Below are positions 10,243-19,748 of a stretch of 64,000 bases of DNA, in pieces (within the stretch, counting starts at the first letter, position 1; each line of letters starts with the position of its first letter). The notes under the pieces were generated by a model, which saw only the letters and a program-made list of their open reading frames with translations, was not told where the DNA came from and did no database searches. The DNA comes from Bradyrhizobium arachidis (GTDB lineage Bacteria > Pseudomonadota > Alphaproteobacteria > Rhizobiales > Xanthobacteraceae), in the NCBI RefSeq assembly GCF_015291705.1, contig NZ_CP030050.1, positions 2,666,001-2,730,000 of the forward strand, written 5' to 3'. The position numbers and the translations under genes were made by a program.

Positions 10243-11172
10243 CTAGAGATCCCGCTCCCACGTCTCGCCGACCAGATCGGCACCAAAACTGTGGTGCTTC
10301 TCTTCCTTCACGAGTTTGAATCCCGCACTCTGATAGATGCCGCGCGCAGCGACCAGGATGCTCTGGGTCCACAGCGTCATTCTGCTGTAGCCACGCTCGC
10401 GCGCGCCCTGGATGCATTGCTCGACCAGCGCGCGGCCGACGCCGAGCCCGCGCGCCTTCTTCTCCACCTGCAACAGGCGCAGCTTGGCGATCTCGTCCGT
10501 GGCCTTGACCAGGAAGATCGAGCCGACCGGCTCGCCGCCGACCTCCGCGATCCAGCAGTGCTCGCGCGCGGGATCGTAATTCCTGATGAACTGTGCGCAG
10601 ATCTCGGCGACCAGGGCCTCGTAGCTGATGTCCCAGCCATAGTCCGCGGCATAGGCGGCGCCCTGGCGAGAGACGACCCAGCCCATGTCGCCGACGCGAT
10701 GGCTGCGCAGCAAGAAAGAAGCCGGCTGGCTTCGGCGTTGCTCCAGCACGGCCTCGATGGTCGCCATGGCCTGCGTGAGCCGCGCTGCATCGCCGGCCGA
10801 CAACTGCGCCAGCATGGCGGCGACCTCGTTTTGCGAGCCGAGGTTCAGCTTGGCGAAGGTCTGGCGGCCCTTGGCGGTGAGGCTGAGCTGGTATTGCCTG
10901 CGATCCGCGGGCAGGGGCGTTCGCGTGATCAGACCCTTCTCGTCAAAGCTCTGCACGATGCGGCTGAGATAGCCGGGGTCGAGACCAAGCTCGTTCCCGA
11001 TCTCCTTTGCGGAAAGCTCGTCGCGATGCGCGAGCTCGTACAGTACGCGGGCCTCGCTGAGCGAGAACGGGCTCTGTCCAAGGTGCTGGTCGAGCACGCC
11101 GAGTTTGCGGGTGTAGAAGCGGTTGAAGGCGCGGACTGCCGCGATCTGGTGGTCGGTACCGTTGAATGACAT
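10243..11172 (-). CDS. MarR-family regulator fused to a GNAT acetyltransferase
   Basis: Predicted 309-residue cytosolic protein. The N-terminal half (to about residue 145) is a MarR winged helix: ARVLYELAHRDELSAKEIGNELGLDPGYLSRIVQSFDEKGLI holds the recognition helix and TPLPADRRQYQLSLT the wing. The C-terminal half is a GNAT domain with an acetyl-CoA loop KKARGLGVGRALVEQC and the C-terminal strand GIYQSAGFKLV. This fusion is a known architecture, but the acetyl acceptor is generally not known. A 34-bp palindrome starts 17 bp upstream of its start and is the probable autoregulatory operator. Confidence 0.92.
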   Translation of the reverse strand: MSFNGTDHQIAAVRAFNRFYTRKLGVLDQHLGQSPFSLSEARVLYELAHRDELSAKEIGNELGLDPGYLSRIVQSFDEKGLITRTPLPADRRQYQLSLTAKGRQTFAKLNLGSQNEVAAMLAQLSAGDAARLTQAMATIEAVLEQRRSQPASFLLRSHRVGDMGWVVSRQGAAYAADYGWDISYEALVAEICAQFIRNYDPAREHCWIAEVGGEPVGSIFLVKATDEIAKLRLLQVEKKARGLGVGRALVEQCIQGARERGYSRMTLWTQSILVAARGIYQSAGFKLVKEEKHHSFGADLVGETWERDL

Positions 11173-11188
11173 CGGGACACCTCAATAA

Positions 11189-11222
11189 TTGCCATTGTCA
11201 AATAATTATTTGACTTTGGCAA
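11189..11222. promoter_or_regulatory. Operator-like 34-bp palindrome before the MarR-acetyltransferase gene
   Basis: The left half is TTGCCATTGTCAAATAA and the right half TTATTTGACTTTGGCAA. They are complementary with two mismatches, centred on AATT. The A/T-rich site lies 17 bp from the start codon and is well placed to block transcription. Binding by the encoded MarR domain is inferred. Confidence 0.75.
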
Positions 11223-11235
11223 GTATTAGGTGCCT

Positions 11236-11811
11236 TCAGCCGACCATGACGATCCGGCTGCGCAGCATGGTCCGGGACGAGCGGCCGAGGCGGCGGAGCA
11301 ACCGTGCCTCGGAACGGCGGGCCTGGGGCGGATAGCCACCAACCCGGTCGTAATGGTCACGCGCGATCAAAAGCCCCTGATCCCCCAGCGGGCCGACCAA
11401 GTTACGCGCTACTGCGCGGAACACGTCGCGCAGACCGGTATCTGCGTAAGGCGAGCGGGCATAACGGAAAACCGCTGCACGATCCCGTCCGCTGGCGGAG
11501 ACGGCCTGGATGAACTGGGTGGTCTCCTCGATCCAGCCGGTTTCCAGCACGGCGCCGGCGGGCAAGAACATCAGCCAGGGCGAACGGGCCTGATGCGCAC
11601 CGGCGGCGAGCGCCGCGCCATGGGAAGATCCCTTGAAGTCGATGAAACGGCAGCCTGCGACGTCGGCAACGCGCTCGATGACGCCGTTGCGGGTGCCGTC
11701 GACAAGCAGCACTTCGCGGATGATGCCTGCGGCCGCACCGGGTACCAGCGCGGCCAGAGTTGCGACCGCCGTCTGCTCGACACCTTCGGTCGGAATGATG
11801 ACGCTCAGCAT
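11236..11811 (-). CDS. Glycosyltransferase family 2-like protein
   Basis: Predicted 191-residue protein beginning LSVIIPTEGVE, followed by EVLLVDGTRNG and FIDFKGSSHGAALAAGAHQA. These match the nucleotide-binding first half of family 2 glycosyltransferases. ARSPWLMFLPAGAVLETGW is at the position of the usual DxD metal motif but lacks a clear Asp pair. The usual family length is 220-330 residues, so this is a short form with an Arg-rich C terminus. The donor and acceptor are unknown. The gene diverges from the DUF155 gene and shares a 333-bp gap with it. Confidence 0.75.
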   Translation of the reverse strand: MLSVIIPTEGVEQTAVATLAALVPGAAAGIIREVLLVDGTRNGVIERVADVAGCRFIDFKGSSHGAALAAGAHQARSPWLMFLPAGAVLETGWIEETTQFIQAVSASGRDRAAVFRYARSPYADTGLRDVFRAVARNLVGPLGDQGLLIARDHYDRVGGYPPQARRSEARLLRRLGRSSRTMLRSRIVMVG

Positions 11812-12144
11812 GATTGAGGCTTCGAGGTCCGCAATTCGGGAGAAGCGTAGCTTGTTATGACTTTGTCATAAACACGCGGCGTCGCCGAGTGCAACTTTTT
11901 GGCGGCGTTCCGCCATGCGATGGTAAACCACGCCCGCCCATCGCTGCTAAATCTGTCCTGCGCGGGGTGGCAATATTGCCCGATGTTTTCGCGAATTTCG
12001 GCTTCGTGAGCTTCAAACGGGGCTGTCTCCGCCGATATGATCGAGGTGAGAACGCTACCGGTCCGCAAGCCCGCATCGGCGGTTTGACATGGACCTTACG
12101 ACGGGAAAACCTGCAACCGCCGGCACTGAGAGTGAGATAGTCGA
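11812..12144. other. Divergent gap between the glycosyltransferase and DUF155 genes
   Basis: This 333-bp stretch holds no supported gene or palindromic repeat. It should contain both promoters, but I found no convincing -35/-10 pair. Confidence 0.5.
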
Positions 12145-12984
12145 GTGAGCGCCGATCAGCTTCCCGTTGGCACCACGCCAGCATCGCCAAAGCCGGACGC
12201 TGCGCCGACCTTGCGGATCCGCGCCGTGATGCTCGGCGAACGCATCAATCCGTCTGGCCTCGAGCTTGGTGCGCCCGTCTCCTCGACGCCGGCCGCTTTC
12301 CGCGTCCATGCCGGCCTCGTCGTGATCTTCCGCTACGGCGTCGTGGTGCTGATCGGTCTGCTGCCGTCGGAAGAGAAGGTGCTGCTCGACAGCCTCAAGT
12401 CCCGCGTGATCGGCGAGCTCAGCCCCCATGAGGAGGAGACCGCGCAGGCCCAGCTCTGCAAGGATGAAAATGCCGAAGCGATCCAGCCGGGCGGCCCGAT
12501 CAACCTCTCGAAATTTTCCGACGAACGGCTGCTGCTGATCGCGGACGCACTCGCCAAAAGCACGTCGCTTGCGCGCGACGAGCGGCGCGTCGCTGCGGTC
12601 TTCGATGTCATCGAGCCTTTTGCGCGGGAGCTCGCCGAGAAAGGCCGTACGTCGCGGCGACGCAGGGGCATCCTGCAGCTCATCGGCAACGCGCTGCTCG
12701 TCCAGCAGCGCGTCGCCGGCCGCGTCGCGGTTGCCGAGAAGCCCGATGCACTGTGGGAAAAACCGCAGCTCGACCGGCTCTATGCGCGTCTCGAAGATGA
12801 GTACGAATTGAAGGAGCGTCTCGACACGCTCGAGCGCAAGCTTACGGTCGTTGCTGAGACGGCCGATGCGCTGACCGACATCATCGACACCCAGCGGTCG
12901 CTGCGACTCGAGATTGCGGTCGTCGTGCTGATCCTGATCGAGGTCGCGATCGGGTGCATCCAGATCTTTGCCGGTATTCACTGA
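12145..12984 (+). CDS. DUF155 (RMD1/Sif2-like) membrane-anchored protein
   Basis: Predicted 279-residue protein with a GTG start. The body matches the DUF155 family, the bacterial relatives of yeast Rmd1 and Sif2 and human RMND1: RYGVVVLIGLLPSEEKVLLD near the N terminus and RRRGILQLIGNALLVQQRVAGRVAVAEKPDALWE in the middle. The C terminus is a coiled region (EDEYELKERLDTLERKL) followed by one membrane helix (IAVVVLILIEVAIGCIQIF). The tail anchor is typical of the family. The bacterial function is not established. Confidence 0.85.
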   Translation: MSADQLPVGTTPASPKPDAAPTLRIRAVMLGERINPSGLELGAPVSSTPAAFRVHAGLVVIFRYGVVVLIGLLPSEEKVLLDSLKSRVIGELSPHEEETAQAQLCKDENAEAIQPGGPINLSKFSDERLLLIADALAKSTSLARDERRVAAVFDVIEPFARELAEKGRTSRRRRGILQLIGNALLVQQRVAGRVAVAEKPDALWEKPQLDRLYARLEDEYELKERLDTLERKLTVVAETADALTDIIDTQRSLRLEIAVVVLILIEVAIGCIQIFAGIH

Positions 12985-13030
12985 GCGCTGAGCCTGGAAG
13001 TCGTTGTGCGCTATGTCTCCGCAAGTCCCA

Positions 13031-13117
13031 GTATCGTAGGGTGGGCAAAGGCGCGCTCGCGCCGTGCCCACGACCTAGAATTGGTGGGCACGCTTCGCTT
13101 TGCCCACCCTACGATAC
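13031..13117. repeat. Family A palindromic element, copy 3
   Basis: An 87-bp inverted repeat with 20-bp matching ends (GTATCGTAGGGTGGGCAAAG and its complement). The left arm is the GGCGC type and the right arm the GCGAAGC type. It directly abuts the ackA stop codon and lies between convergent genes, so it may also end transcription. Confidence 0.92.
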
Positions 13118-14302
13118 CTATGCTTTCGCCTGCAGCACCGCAGCGCAGTGTCGCGCGATCGTCAGTTCCTCATTCGTCGGAATGACGAGCACATCCACGG
13201 CGCTGTCGCCGCCGCTGATGCGCTCACGTCCCTTGTCATTCGCCGCCGCATCGATGCGCACGCCGAGCCACGCAAGGCGCTCTCCGATCGGGCTGCGGAT
13301 CTCACACGCATGCTCGCCGATGCCGCCGGTGAAGACCAGGCAGTCCAACCCGCCAAGCGTCGTCGCCATCACCGCAATCTCCTGCGTCGCCCGCAAAACG
13401 AACAGATCGACCGCCTCCCGCGCGGCAGTCTCGCCGCTTGCGAGCAGCGTGCGCATGTCGGCGGAGATGCCGGAGACGCCGAGCAGGCCCGACTGGTGAT
13501 AGAGCAGGTGCTGGACGTCTTCGGCAGACATCTTCTCGTGCTGTTGCAGGTAGAGCAGCACGCCGGGATCGATCGTGCCGCTTCGCGTGCCCATCACGAG
13601 GCCGTCGAGCGGCGTCAGCCCCATCGTGGTATCGACGCTGCGGCCATCGCGCAATGCGCAGAGGCTCGCGCCATTGCCGAGATGCGCGATGACGGTGCGC
13701 TTCGTCGCAAGCACTGGCGCGATTTCCGCGATGCGGCCCGCGACATATTCGAACGAGAGACCGTGAAAGCCGTAGCGGCGGATGCCGCGCGCCTCGAAGC
13801 GCCGCGGGATCGCAAAACGGCTCGCCGGCGGCGCCATGCTGTGATGGAAGGCAGTGTCGAAACAGGCGATCTGCGTGAGGTCAGGCTTGATCGCCGCGAT
13901 GGTTCGGATCGGCTCCAGGCATCGTGGCTGATGCAGAGGCGCCAGCGGAGTCAGTTGCTCCAGCTTCGCGTAGACATCATCCGTCACTTCCACCGGGCCT
14001 GAATAGTCCGGCCCGCCGTGAACGATGCGGTGACCCACGGCGCGCAGGCGATGGTCGCCAAAACGATCATCGACGAAGCCGAGTACATCAGCGAACAGAT
14101 CGCCGCTGTCCGCACCAGATGCTTGCCTGTGTGCTTCGAAAAGGTCTTCGCCGGCAGGGCTCTTCACGGCGAGCCGCGGCTTTGCCTCATGCTCGTCGAG
14201 CAGGCCCTTGCAGAGCAGGGTGGGCTCGGCCGCGGAGATATCGAACAGGCCGAACTTGACGCTCGACGAGCCCGAGTTGAGAACGAGGACCGCATCCGAC
14301 AT
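13118..14302 (-). CDS. ackA: Acetate kinase
   Basis: A 394-residue acetate kinase that interconverts acetyl phosphate plus ADP with acetate plus ATP. Visible signatures are VLNSGSSSVKFGLF at the N terminus, RYGFHGLSFEYV and HLGNGASLCA in the nucleotide-binding core, and FTGGIGEHACEIR near the C terminus. It follows the phosphoketolase gene by 8 bp and would use that enzyme's product, acetyl phosphate. An in-frame TTG at 14314 would overlap the phosphoketolase stop by 4 bp; the ATG is preferred because it starts close to the conserved core. No pta gene is adjacent. Confidence 0.95.
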   Translation of the reverse strand: MSDAVLVLNSGSSSVKFGLFDISAAEPTLLCKGLLDEHEAKPRLAVKSPAGEDLFEAHRQASGADSGDLFADVLGFVDDRFGDHRLRAVGHRIVHGGPDYSGPVEVTDDVYAKLEQLTPLAPLHQPRCLEPIRTIAAIKPDLTQIACFDTAFHHSMAPPASRFAIPRRFEARGIRRYGFHGLSFEYVAGRIAEIAPVLATKRTVIAHLGNGASLCALRDGRSVDTTMGLTPLDGLVMGTRSGTIDPGVLLYLQQHEKMSAEDVQHLLYHQSGLLGVSGISADMRTLLASGETAAREAVDLFVLRATQEIAVMATTLGGLDCLVFTGGIGEHACEIRSPIGERLAWLGVRIDAAANDKGRERISGGDSAVDVLVIPTNEELTIARHCAAVLQAKA

Positions 14303-14310
14303 GGCGGGCG

Positions 14311-16731
14311 TCAATCGCCGGCTTCGGCCGGCGTGTTGCCGCCGGCGCTGTTTGGCCAGACCCAGTCGCGAACCTCAGGCATGTCCTCGCCGTGCTCGCG
14401 CACGTAACGCGAATGCTCGATCAGTCTGTCGCGGAACTTCTGCTTCACCTGCGCGGCCTTGGTCGAAAGGCCCGGCACGCGTTCGATCGCCTCGATCGCG
14501 AGGTGATAGCGGTCGAGCCCGTTGAGCACGACCATGTCGAACGGCGTCGTCGTGGTGCCTTCCTCGGCAAAGCCGCGCACATGCATGCCGGCATGGTTGG
14601 TGCGGTTATAGGTGAGACGGTGGATCAGGTAGGGATAGCCGTGATAGGCGAAGATCACGGGCTTGTCGCGCGTGAACAGGCTGTCGAAGTCGCGGTCGGA
14701 GAGGCCGTGCGGGTGCTGCTCGCTCGGTTGCAGCGTCATCAAATCGACGACGTTGACGACGCGGATCTTCAGGTCCGGCAGCGCCTTGCGCAGCAGGTCG
14801 ACGGCGGCGAGCGTCTCCAGCGTCGGCACGTCGCCGGCGCAGGCCATCACCACGTCGGGCTCGCTGTCTGCATCCTCGTTGCCGGCCCAGGTCCAGATGC
14901 CGATGCCGGCATCGCAATGCGTCGCGGCCTCCTGCATCGACAGCCATTGCGGCGCCGGCTGCTTGCCGGCGACGATGACGTTGATGCGGTTATAGGTGCG
15001 CAGGCAGTGATCGGCGATCCACAGCAGCGTGTTGGCATCCGGCGGGAAATAGATGCGGACGATGTCGGCCTTCTTGTTGGCGACGAGATCGACGAAGCCC
15101 GGATCCTGATGGCTGAAGCCGTTATGGTCCTGACGCCAGACATGCGAGGTCAGGAGATAATTGAGCGAGGCGATCGGGCGCCGCCATGGCAGATGCCGCG
15201 TCACCTTCAGCCATTTGGCGTGCTGGTTGAACATGGAATCCACGATGTGGATGAACGCCTCGTAGCAGGAGAAGAAGCCGTGGCGGCCTGTGAGGAGATA
15301 ACCCTCGAGCCAGCCCTGGCAGAGATGCTCGCTCAGCACCTCCATCACGCGTCCGTCTTGCGCGAGATGCACATCGTAAGGTTCCGTTGGCTCCATCCAG
15401 ACCCGCTCGGTCGCTTCGAACACTGCGTCGAGCCGATTTGACGCCGTCTCGTCCGGTCCCATGATGCGGAAGTTACGCGCGTCGGCATTGAGGCGAATGA
15501 CGTCGCGCAGGAATTTGCCGAGCTCACGTGTCGCCTCCGCCACAACGCTGCCGGACTGAGACACATCCACCGCAAAACTGCGGAAGTCCGGCAGCTTCAG
15601 CTCCTTCTTGAGCAGCCCGCCATTGGCATGCGGGTTGGCGCCCATGCGCCTGGTACCGTCGGGGGCCAGCGCCTGAAGCTCGGGGATGAGCGCGCCGCTC
15701 TTGTCGAACAGTTTTTCCGGCTCATAGCCGCGCATCCAGTCTTCGAGAATCTTTAAGTGAGCCGGGTTCTCGCGGCAGCTCGCAACCGGCACCTGATGCG
15801 CGCGCCAGAAACCTTCGACCTTCTTGCCGTCGACTTCCTTCGGGCCGGTCCAGCCCTTCGGGCTGCGCAGCACGATCATCGGCCAGCGCGGCCGCTCGAC
15901 CGCCTTGCGTCCGTCGCGGGCGTGCTGCTGGATCGAGCGGATGCTGGCGAGCGCGACGTCGAGTGCGTCCGCCATGGCCTGGTGCATCAATTTGGGATCG
16001 TCGCCCTCGACGAACAGCGGCTCGTGGCCGAGCCCACGGATGAGGTCGCGGATCTCGCTGTCAGGCATCCGCCCGAGCACGGTCGGGTTGGCGATCTTGT
16101 AGCCGTTCAGATGCAGGATCGGCAGCACCGCGCCGTCGTGGGCGGGGTTCAGGAACTTGTTCGAATGCCAGGAGGCCGCGAGCGGGCCGGTCTCGGCCTC
16201 GCCGTCGCCGACGACGCAGGCGACGACCAAATCGGGATTGTCGAATGCCGCGCCATAGGCATGCACCAGCGCGTAGCCGAGCTCGCCGCCTTCGTGGATC
16301 GAGCCCGGCGTTTCCGGTGCCGCATGGCTCGGGATGCCGCCGGGGAAGGAGAACTGTCTGAAAAGTTTTCGCAATCCGTCCGCATCGCGCGCGATATCAG
16401 GATAGATCTCGCTGTAGCTGCCTTCGAGATAGGTGTTGGCGACCATGCCCGGGCCGCCATGGCCGGGCCCGCAGATATAGATCATGCTGAGATCAAGCGC
16501 GCGGATGACGCGGTTGAGATGGGCGTAGATGAAGTTCAGCCCGGGCGTCGTGCCCCAATGGCCAAGCAAACGCGGCTTGATGTGCTCGGGCCGCAGCGGC
16601 TCGCGCAGCAGCGGATTGTCCAGCAGGTAGATTTGCCCGACGGAGAGATAGTTGGCGGCGCGCCAATAGCGATCGAGCAGATCGAGGTCGCTGCTTGCGG
16701 CGGCCGATTGTTGTTGATTTGTCATTTTCAT
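14311..16731 (-). CDS. xfp: Phosphoketolase
   Basis: A thiamine-diphosphate enzyme of 806 residues that cleaves xylulose 5-phosphate (and often fructose 6-phosphate) with phosphate to acetyl phosphate and an aldose phosphate. The length is typical. Family segments include [20 protein letters not shown] near the N terminus, the cofactor motif [15 protein letters not shown], and the C-terminal [16 protein letters not shown]. The gene leads an operon with ackA, giving a carbon-saving route from pentose phosphates to acetate with ATP formation. A GAAGGG ribosome site precedes the ATG. Substrate preference cannot be read from the sequence. Confidence 0.96.
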   Translation of the reverse strand: MKMTNQQQSAAASSDLDLLDRYWRAANYLSVGQIYLLDNPLLREPLRPEHIKPRLLGHWGTTPGLNFIYAHLNRVIRALDLSMIYICGPGHGGPGMVANTYLEGSYSEIYPDIARDADGLRKLFRQFSFPGGIPSHAAPETPGSIHEGGELGYALVHAYGAAFDNPDLVVACVVGDGEAETGPLAASWHSNKFLNPAHDGAVLPILHLNGYKIANPTVLGRMPDSEIRDLIRGLGHEPLFVEGDDPKLMHQAMADALDVALASIRSIQQHARDGRKAVERPRWPMIVLRSPKGWTGPKEVDGKKVEGFWRAHQVPVASCRENPAHLKILEDWMRGYEPEKLFDKSGALIPELQALAPDGTRRMGANPHANGGLLKKELKLPDFRSFAVDVSQSGSVVAEATRELGKFLRDVIRLNADARNFRIMGPDETASNRLDAVFEATERVWMEPTEPYDVHLAQDGRVMEVLSEHLCQGWLEGYLLTGRHGFFSCYEAFIHIVDSMFNQHAKWLKVTRHLPWRRPIASLNYLLTSHVWRQDHNGFSHQDPGFVDLVANKKADIVRIYFPPDANTLLWIADHCLRTYNRINVIVAGKQPAPQWLSMQEAATHCDAGIGIWTWAGNEDADSEPDVVMACAGDVPTLETLAAVDLLRKALPDLKIRVVNVVDLMTLQPSEQHPHGLSDRDFDSLFTRDKPVIFAYHGYPYLIHRLTYNRTNHAGMHVRGFAEEGTTTTPFDMVVLNGLDRYHLAIEAIERVPGLSTKAAQVKQKFRDRLIEHSRYVREHGEDMPEVRDWVWPNSAGGNTPAEAGD

Positions 16732-16898
16732 GCCGACCCTTCACCGGGGGATCGTCATCAACATTGTTCCAGCGTGATCGATCCCTGGGCCGCATCAAAC
16801 TGGATCGTCCCGGCAAGCGTGTTGCGTGAGGTCAAAGCCGCGCGCCCGAAATTTGGGCGGCTACTGTGCATGGGGTTGTTTTCGAGTTTTTCGTTTGT

Positions 16899-16913
16899 GT
16901 TCTTGATTTGTTC
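16899..16913 (+). promoter_or_regulatory. LexA (SOS) box of alphaproteobacterial type
   Basis: The sequence GTTCTTGATTTGTTC is an exact GTTC-N7-GTTC direct repeat, the known LexA operator of alphaproteobacteria. It overlaps a likely -35 (TTGATT, 16903-16908). A -10-like TATCTT (16925-16930) follows with 16-bp spacing, so LexA would block the promoter of the radical SAM gene. Confidence 0.8.
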
Positions 16914-16936
16914 CTATGCCGTGCTATCTTGGCTTC

Positions 16937-18103
16937 ATGAGTCCAGCAGCATCCTCTCATGCTCTCAAGCACCCGCCGGTCACGGCGCCCTCCGAGCCGG
17001 CGGGTGCGGACTCTGATTTTCCCGAGCTCGGCGTCGCCATCGACCGCCAGCGCAGGCGAGGGCGGGGCGCCCAATCCAATGCCAGCGGCCGATATGAGGC
17101 CGAGGCCCGCGTCGCCTTCGACGATGGCTGGCAGAGCCTGGAAGATCTGCCGCCGTTCAAGACCATCGTCGGCGTCGATACCTCGCGCAAGATGATCACC
17201 CGGAATGACTCGCCCGACATCGGCTTCGACCGCTCGATCAATCCCTATCGCGGCTGCGAGCATGGCTGCGTCTATTGCTTCGCGCGGCCGACGCATGCCT
17301 ATCTCGGCCTGTCGCCGGGGCTCGACTTCGAGTCAAAACTGTTCGTGAAGCCCGAGGCGCCGTCGCTGCTCGAGAAGGAGCTTGCCGCGCCCGGCTACGA
17401 GCCGCGGATGATCGCGATCGGCACCAACACCGATCCCTATCAGCCGATCGAGCGCGAGCGCAAAATCATGCGCGGCATTCTCGAGGTGCTGGAGCGCACC
17501 GGCCATCCCGTCGGCATCGTCACCAAATCGGCGCTGGTGGCGCGCGACATCGACATCCTCGCGCGGATGGCGAGGCGCAACCTCGCCAAGGTCGCGCTAT
17601 CAGTCACCTCGCTCGATCCGAAGCTGGCGCGCACCATGGAACCGCGCGCCTCGACGCCGCCGAAGCGGCTGGAGGCGCTGAAGCAGCTCTCTGAGGCCGG
17701 CATTCCCACCACCGTGATGGTCGCGCCCGTGATCCCCGCGCTGAACGATTCCGAGATCGAGCGCATCCTCGATGCCGCCGCCCATGCCGGCGTCAAGGAA
17801 GCGTCGTACGTATTGCTGCGGCTGCCGCTGGAGGTGCGCGATCTCTTCCGCGAATGGCTGATGGCCAACTATCCGGACCGCTATCGCCACGTCTTCACGC
17901 TGATCCGCGACATGCGCGGCGGCCGCGATTACGACGCGAAATGGGGCGAGCGGATGAAGGGAACGGGACCGATGGCCTGGACCATCGGCCGCCGCTTCGA
18001 GATCGCCTGCGAGAGGCTTGGTCTCAACAAGCGGCGCTCGAAGCTGACGACTGATCACTTTGCCAAGCCGAAGCAGAACGGCGAGCAGCTCAGCCTGTTT
18101 TGA
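16937..18103 (+). CDS. PA0069-family radical SAM protein (spore photoproduct lyase-like)
   Basis: Predicted 388-residue radical S-adenosylmethionine enzyme. The 4Fe-4S ligands are Cys107, Cys111 and Cys114 in CEHGCVYCFARP, followed by a TIM-barrel region (MIAIGTNTDPYQPIER, IVTKSALVARDIDILARM). The family is related to SplB, which repairs thymine photoproducts, but its own substrate is not established. The ATG at 16937 is preferred over 16916 because promoter geometry places the transcript start at or next to it, suggesting a leaderless message. The LexA box implies DNA-damage induction. It is followed closely by the VOC gene. Confidence 0.85.
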   Translation: MSPAASSHALKHPPVTAPSEPAGADSDFPELGVAIDRQRRRGRGAQSNASGRYEAEARVAFDDGWQSLEDLPPFKTIVGVDTSRKMITRNDSPDIGFDRSINPYRGCEHGCVYCFARPTHAYLGLSPGLDFESKLFVKPEAPSLLEKELAAPGYEPRMIAIGTNTDPYQPIERERKIMRGILEVLERTGHPVGIVTKSALVARDIDILARMARRNLAKVALSVTSLDPKLARTMEPRASTPPKRLEALKQLSEAGIPTTVMVAPVIPALNDSEIERILDAAAHAGVKEASYVLLRLPLEVRDLFREWLMANYPDRYRHVFTLIRDMRGGRDYDAKWGERMKGTGPMAWTIGRRFEIACERLGLNKRRSKLTTDHFAKPKQNGEQLSLF

Positions 18104-18126
18104 TTGGGAAACGGAAGAGGCGTCGC

Positions 18127-18582
18127 ATGAGCAAGGAACTCCCTCCGCCGGTACCGCGGCTTACTGTCATCACGCTCGGCGTCAGCGACATCCGCGCCAG
18201 CATCGCCTTTTACGACGCGCTCGGCTTTGCGCGCCGGCTGAAGGCGACCGGCGAGGCCGTCGCGTTCTACGACACCGGCGGCCCGGTGCTCGCGCTGTAT
18301 CCCTGGGATCTGCTCGCGGCCGACGCCAAGTTGCCTGACGATCCGAGGCCATCGACCTTCCGCGGCACGACGCTCGCCTGGAACTGCCGGACACGCGAGG
18401 AGGTCGATGCGGTGCTAGCCTTCGCGCTTGGCAAGGGTGCTGCTCCGCTGAAGGCGGCGCATGAGACCGATTACGGCGGCTATTCCGGCTATTTTGCCGA
18501 TCCCGACGGCCATACCTGGGAAGTGGTCGTCGCGCCCGGCATCGAGGTCGGCGAGGACCGGCGGGTGCATCTGGCGGAGTAG
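18127..18582 (+). CDS. VOC-family (glyoxalase-like) protein
   Basis: A 151-residue protein of the vicinal oxygen chelate fold: LTVITLGVSDIRASIAFYDALGF starts the first beta-alpha-beta module, and YSGYFADPDGHTWEVVVAPG ends the second, with the usual DPDGHxWE motif. These are often glyoxalases, dioxygenases or antibiotic-binding proteins; which applies here is unknown. The ATG at 18127 is chosen for its strong GGAAGAGG ribosome site. It begins 23 bp after the radical SAM gene and could share its SOS control. Confidence 0.85.
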   Translation: MSKELPPPVPRLTVITLGVSDIRASIAFYDALGFARRLKATGEAVAFYDTGGPVLALYPWDLLAADAKLPDDPRPSTFRGTTLAWNCRTREEVDAVLAFALGKGAAPLKAAHETDYGGYSGYFADPDGHTWEVVVAPGIEVGEDRRVHLAE

Positions 18583-18656
18583 CGACGGTCTGAATAACGG
18601 GAATTGCGCAGGGTTCCCGGTTGCGCTGGCTGGATCGCTTGCGCACGATCCCGGCC

Positions 18657-19514
18657 ATGATTCGGGACAAGTCCGCCAAGAAGCCGGCCAAAGACGCGCC
18701 CAAGGCCAGCGCTGCTGCGAAGAAGGCCGCGCCTGCCAAGGCGAAGGCAGCTGCCGTCAAGGCCGCGCCGGTCCTGCCGGGCAAGAAGGGCATCATCGCG
18801 ATCGCGCCGCCGAGCTTCCGCCGCGAGCGCGCGCTGATCAAGCGCGGCGTCTGGCCGGTCGCCGGCTGCGACGAGGCCGGCCGCGGGCCGCTGGCCGGCC
18901 CCGTGGTGGCAGCCGCCGTGATTCTCGATCCCGACCGCATCCCGCGCGGCATCGACGATTCCAAGCGCCTGACCGCGGAGGAGCGCGAAAAGCTGTTCGA
19001 CAAGATCTGCGCCACCGCGCAGGTCTCGGTCGCCGTCGCTTCGCCCTCGCGAATCGACCGCGACAACATTTTGCGCGCCTCGCTGTGGGCCTTGAAGCGT
19101 GCCGTGGTGGCGCTGCCGGAGCAGCCGCGCCACGTCTTCGTCGACGGCCGCGACCGGCTCGACACGGCGTGCGACTGCGAGGCCGTGATCGGCGGTGACG
19201 GCATCGTGCTGTCGATCGCCGCCGCCTCGATCATCGCCAAGGTAACGCGTGACCGCCTGATGTGCGCGCTGGCGCAGGACTGCCCCGGCTACGGCTTCGA
19301 GCAGCACAAGGGCTATGCGGTCCCCGAGCATCTCGATGCCCTCGATCGCCTCGGCCCCAGCGTCCACCACCGCAGCTTCTTCGCCCCCGTCGCGGCGGCC
19401 CGCGCCAAGCATATGCCCTGGACCGTCGAGCCGGTGCAGGATTTGTTCTCGGTGAGCGAGGTCGAGGTGCAGATGGAAGCGGGCGTCGAGGTCGACGCGT
19501 CGGCAAATCTGTAG
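18657..19514 (+). CDS. rnhB: Ribonuclease HII with Lys/Ala-rich N-terminal tail
   Basis: Cytosolic endonuclease that cuts RNA in RNA-DNA hybrids and at single ribonucleotides in DNA. The catalytic pair Asp72-Glu73 is in [13 protein letters not shown], with later Asp residues in VDGRD and the C-terminal YGFEQHKGY segment. The predicted length of 285 is longer than the usual 200-240. The excess is an N-terminal tail of about 45 residues ([20 protein letters not shown] and on), rich in Lys, Ala and Pro like histone H1. An in-frame TTG at 18621 is an alternative start. Confidence 0.93.
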   Translation: MIRDKSAKKPAKDAPKASAAAKKAAPAKAKAAAVKAAPVLPGKKGIIAIAPPSFRRERALIKRGVWPVAGCDEAGRGPLAGPVVAAAVILDPDRIPRGIDDSKRLTAEEREKLFDKICATAQVSVAVASPSRIDRDNILRASLWALKRAVVALPEQPRHVFVDGRDRLDTACDCEAVIGGDGIVLSIAAASIIAKVTRDRLMCALAQDCPGYGFEQHKGYAVPEHLDALDRLGPSVHHRSFFAPVAAARAKHMPWTVEPVQDLFSVSEVEVQMEAGVEVDASANL

Positions 19515-19544
19515 CGCGTCTCTCCGCAGCCTCTTTCGCCTCTC

Positions 19545-19656
19545 CCCGCGTGCGGGTGAGGGGGAGTCTCCGCGAGCTCAGCTCTCACCGTCATTGTGGA
19601 GGCAGGGGCCCCTCACCCCAACCCTCTCCCCGTAAGAACGGGGAGAGGGAGCAGAC
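19545..19656. repeat. Family H element, copy 1
   Basis: A G/C-rich inverted repeat with CCTCTCCCCGCGTGCGGGTGAGGG on the left and CCCTCACCCCAACCCTCTCCCC then CGGGGAGAGGG on the right. It lies between rnhB and the downstream membrane protein gene. It resembles the element at 9971-10214, but without an insert. Confidence 0.75.
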
Positions 19657-19748
19657 GGTCGTTGCCACAGCGCGCAGCGCCCATTATCAAAACAGGTGTG
19701 AGCGAATAGGGCCGGCTGGACGGGTTGGCTGCATCTTTCGGACGTTGC

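Noticed and set aside
11855..12190. Minus-strand reading frame of 111 codons in the glycosyltransferase/DUF155 gap
   Set aside because: Arg/Pro-rich composition, overlaps the DUF155 start and resembles no family; it looks like a chance frame in GC-rich DNA.
13031..13117. Short frames through family A elements giving peptides such as VGKGALAPCP
   Set aside because: The same peptides arise at every copy on both strands, so they come from the repeat, not from genes.
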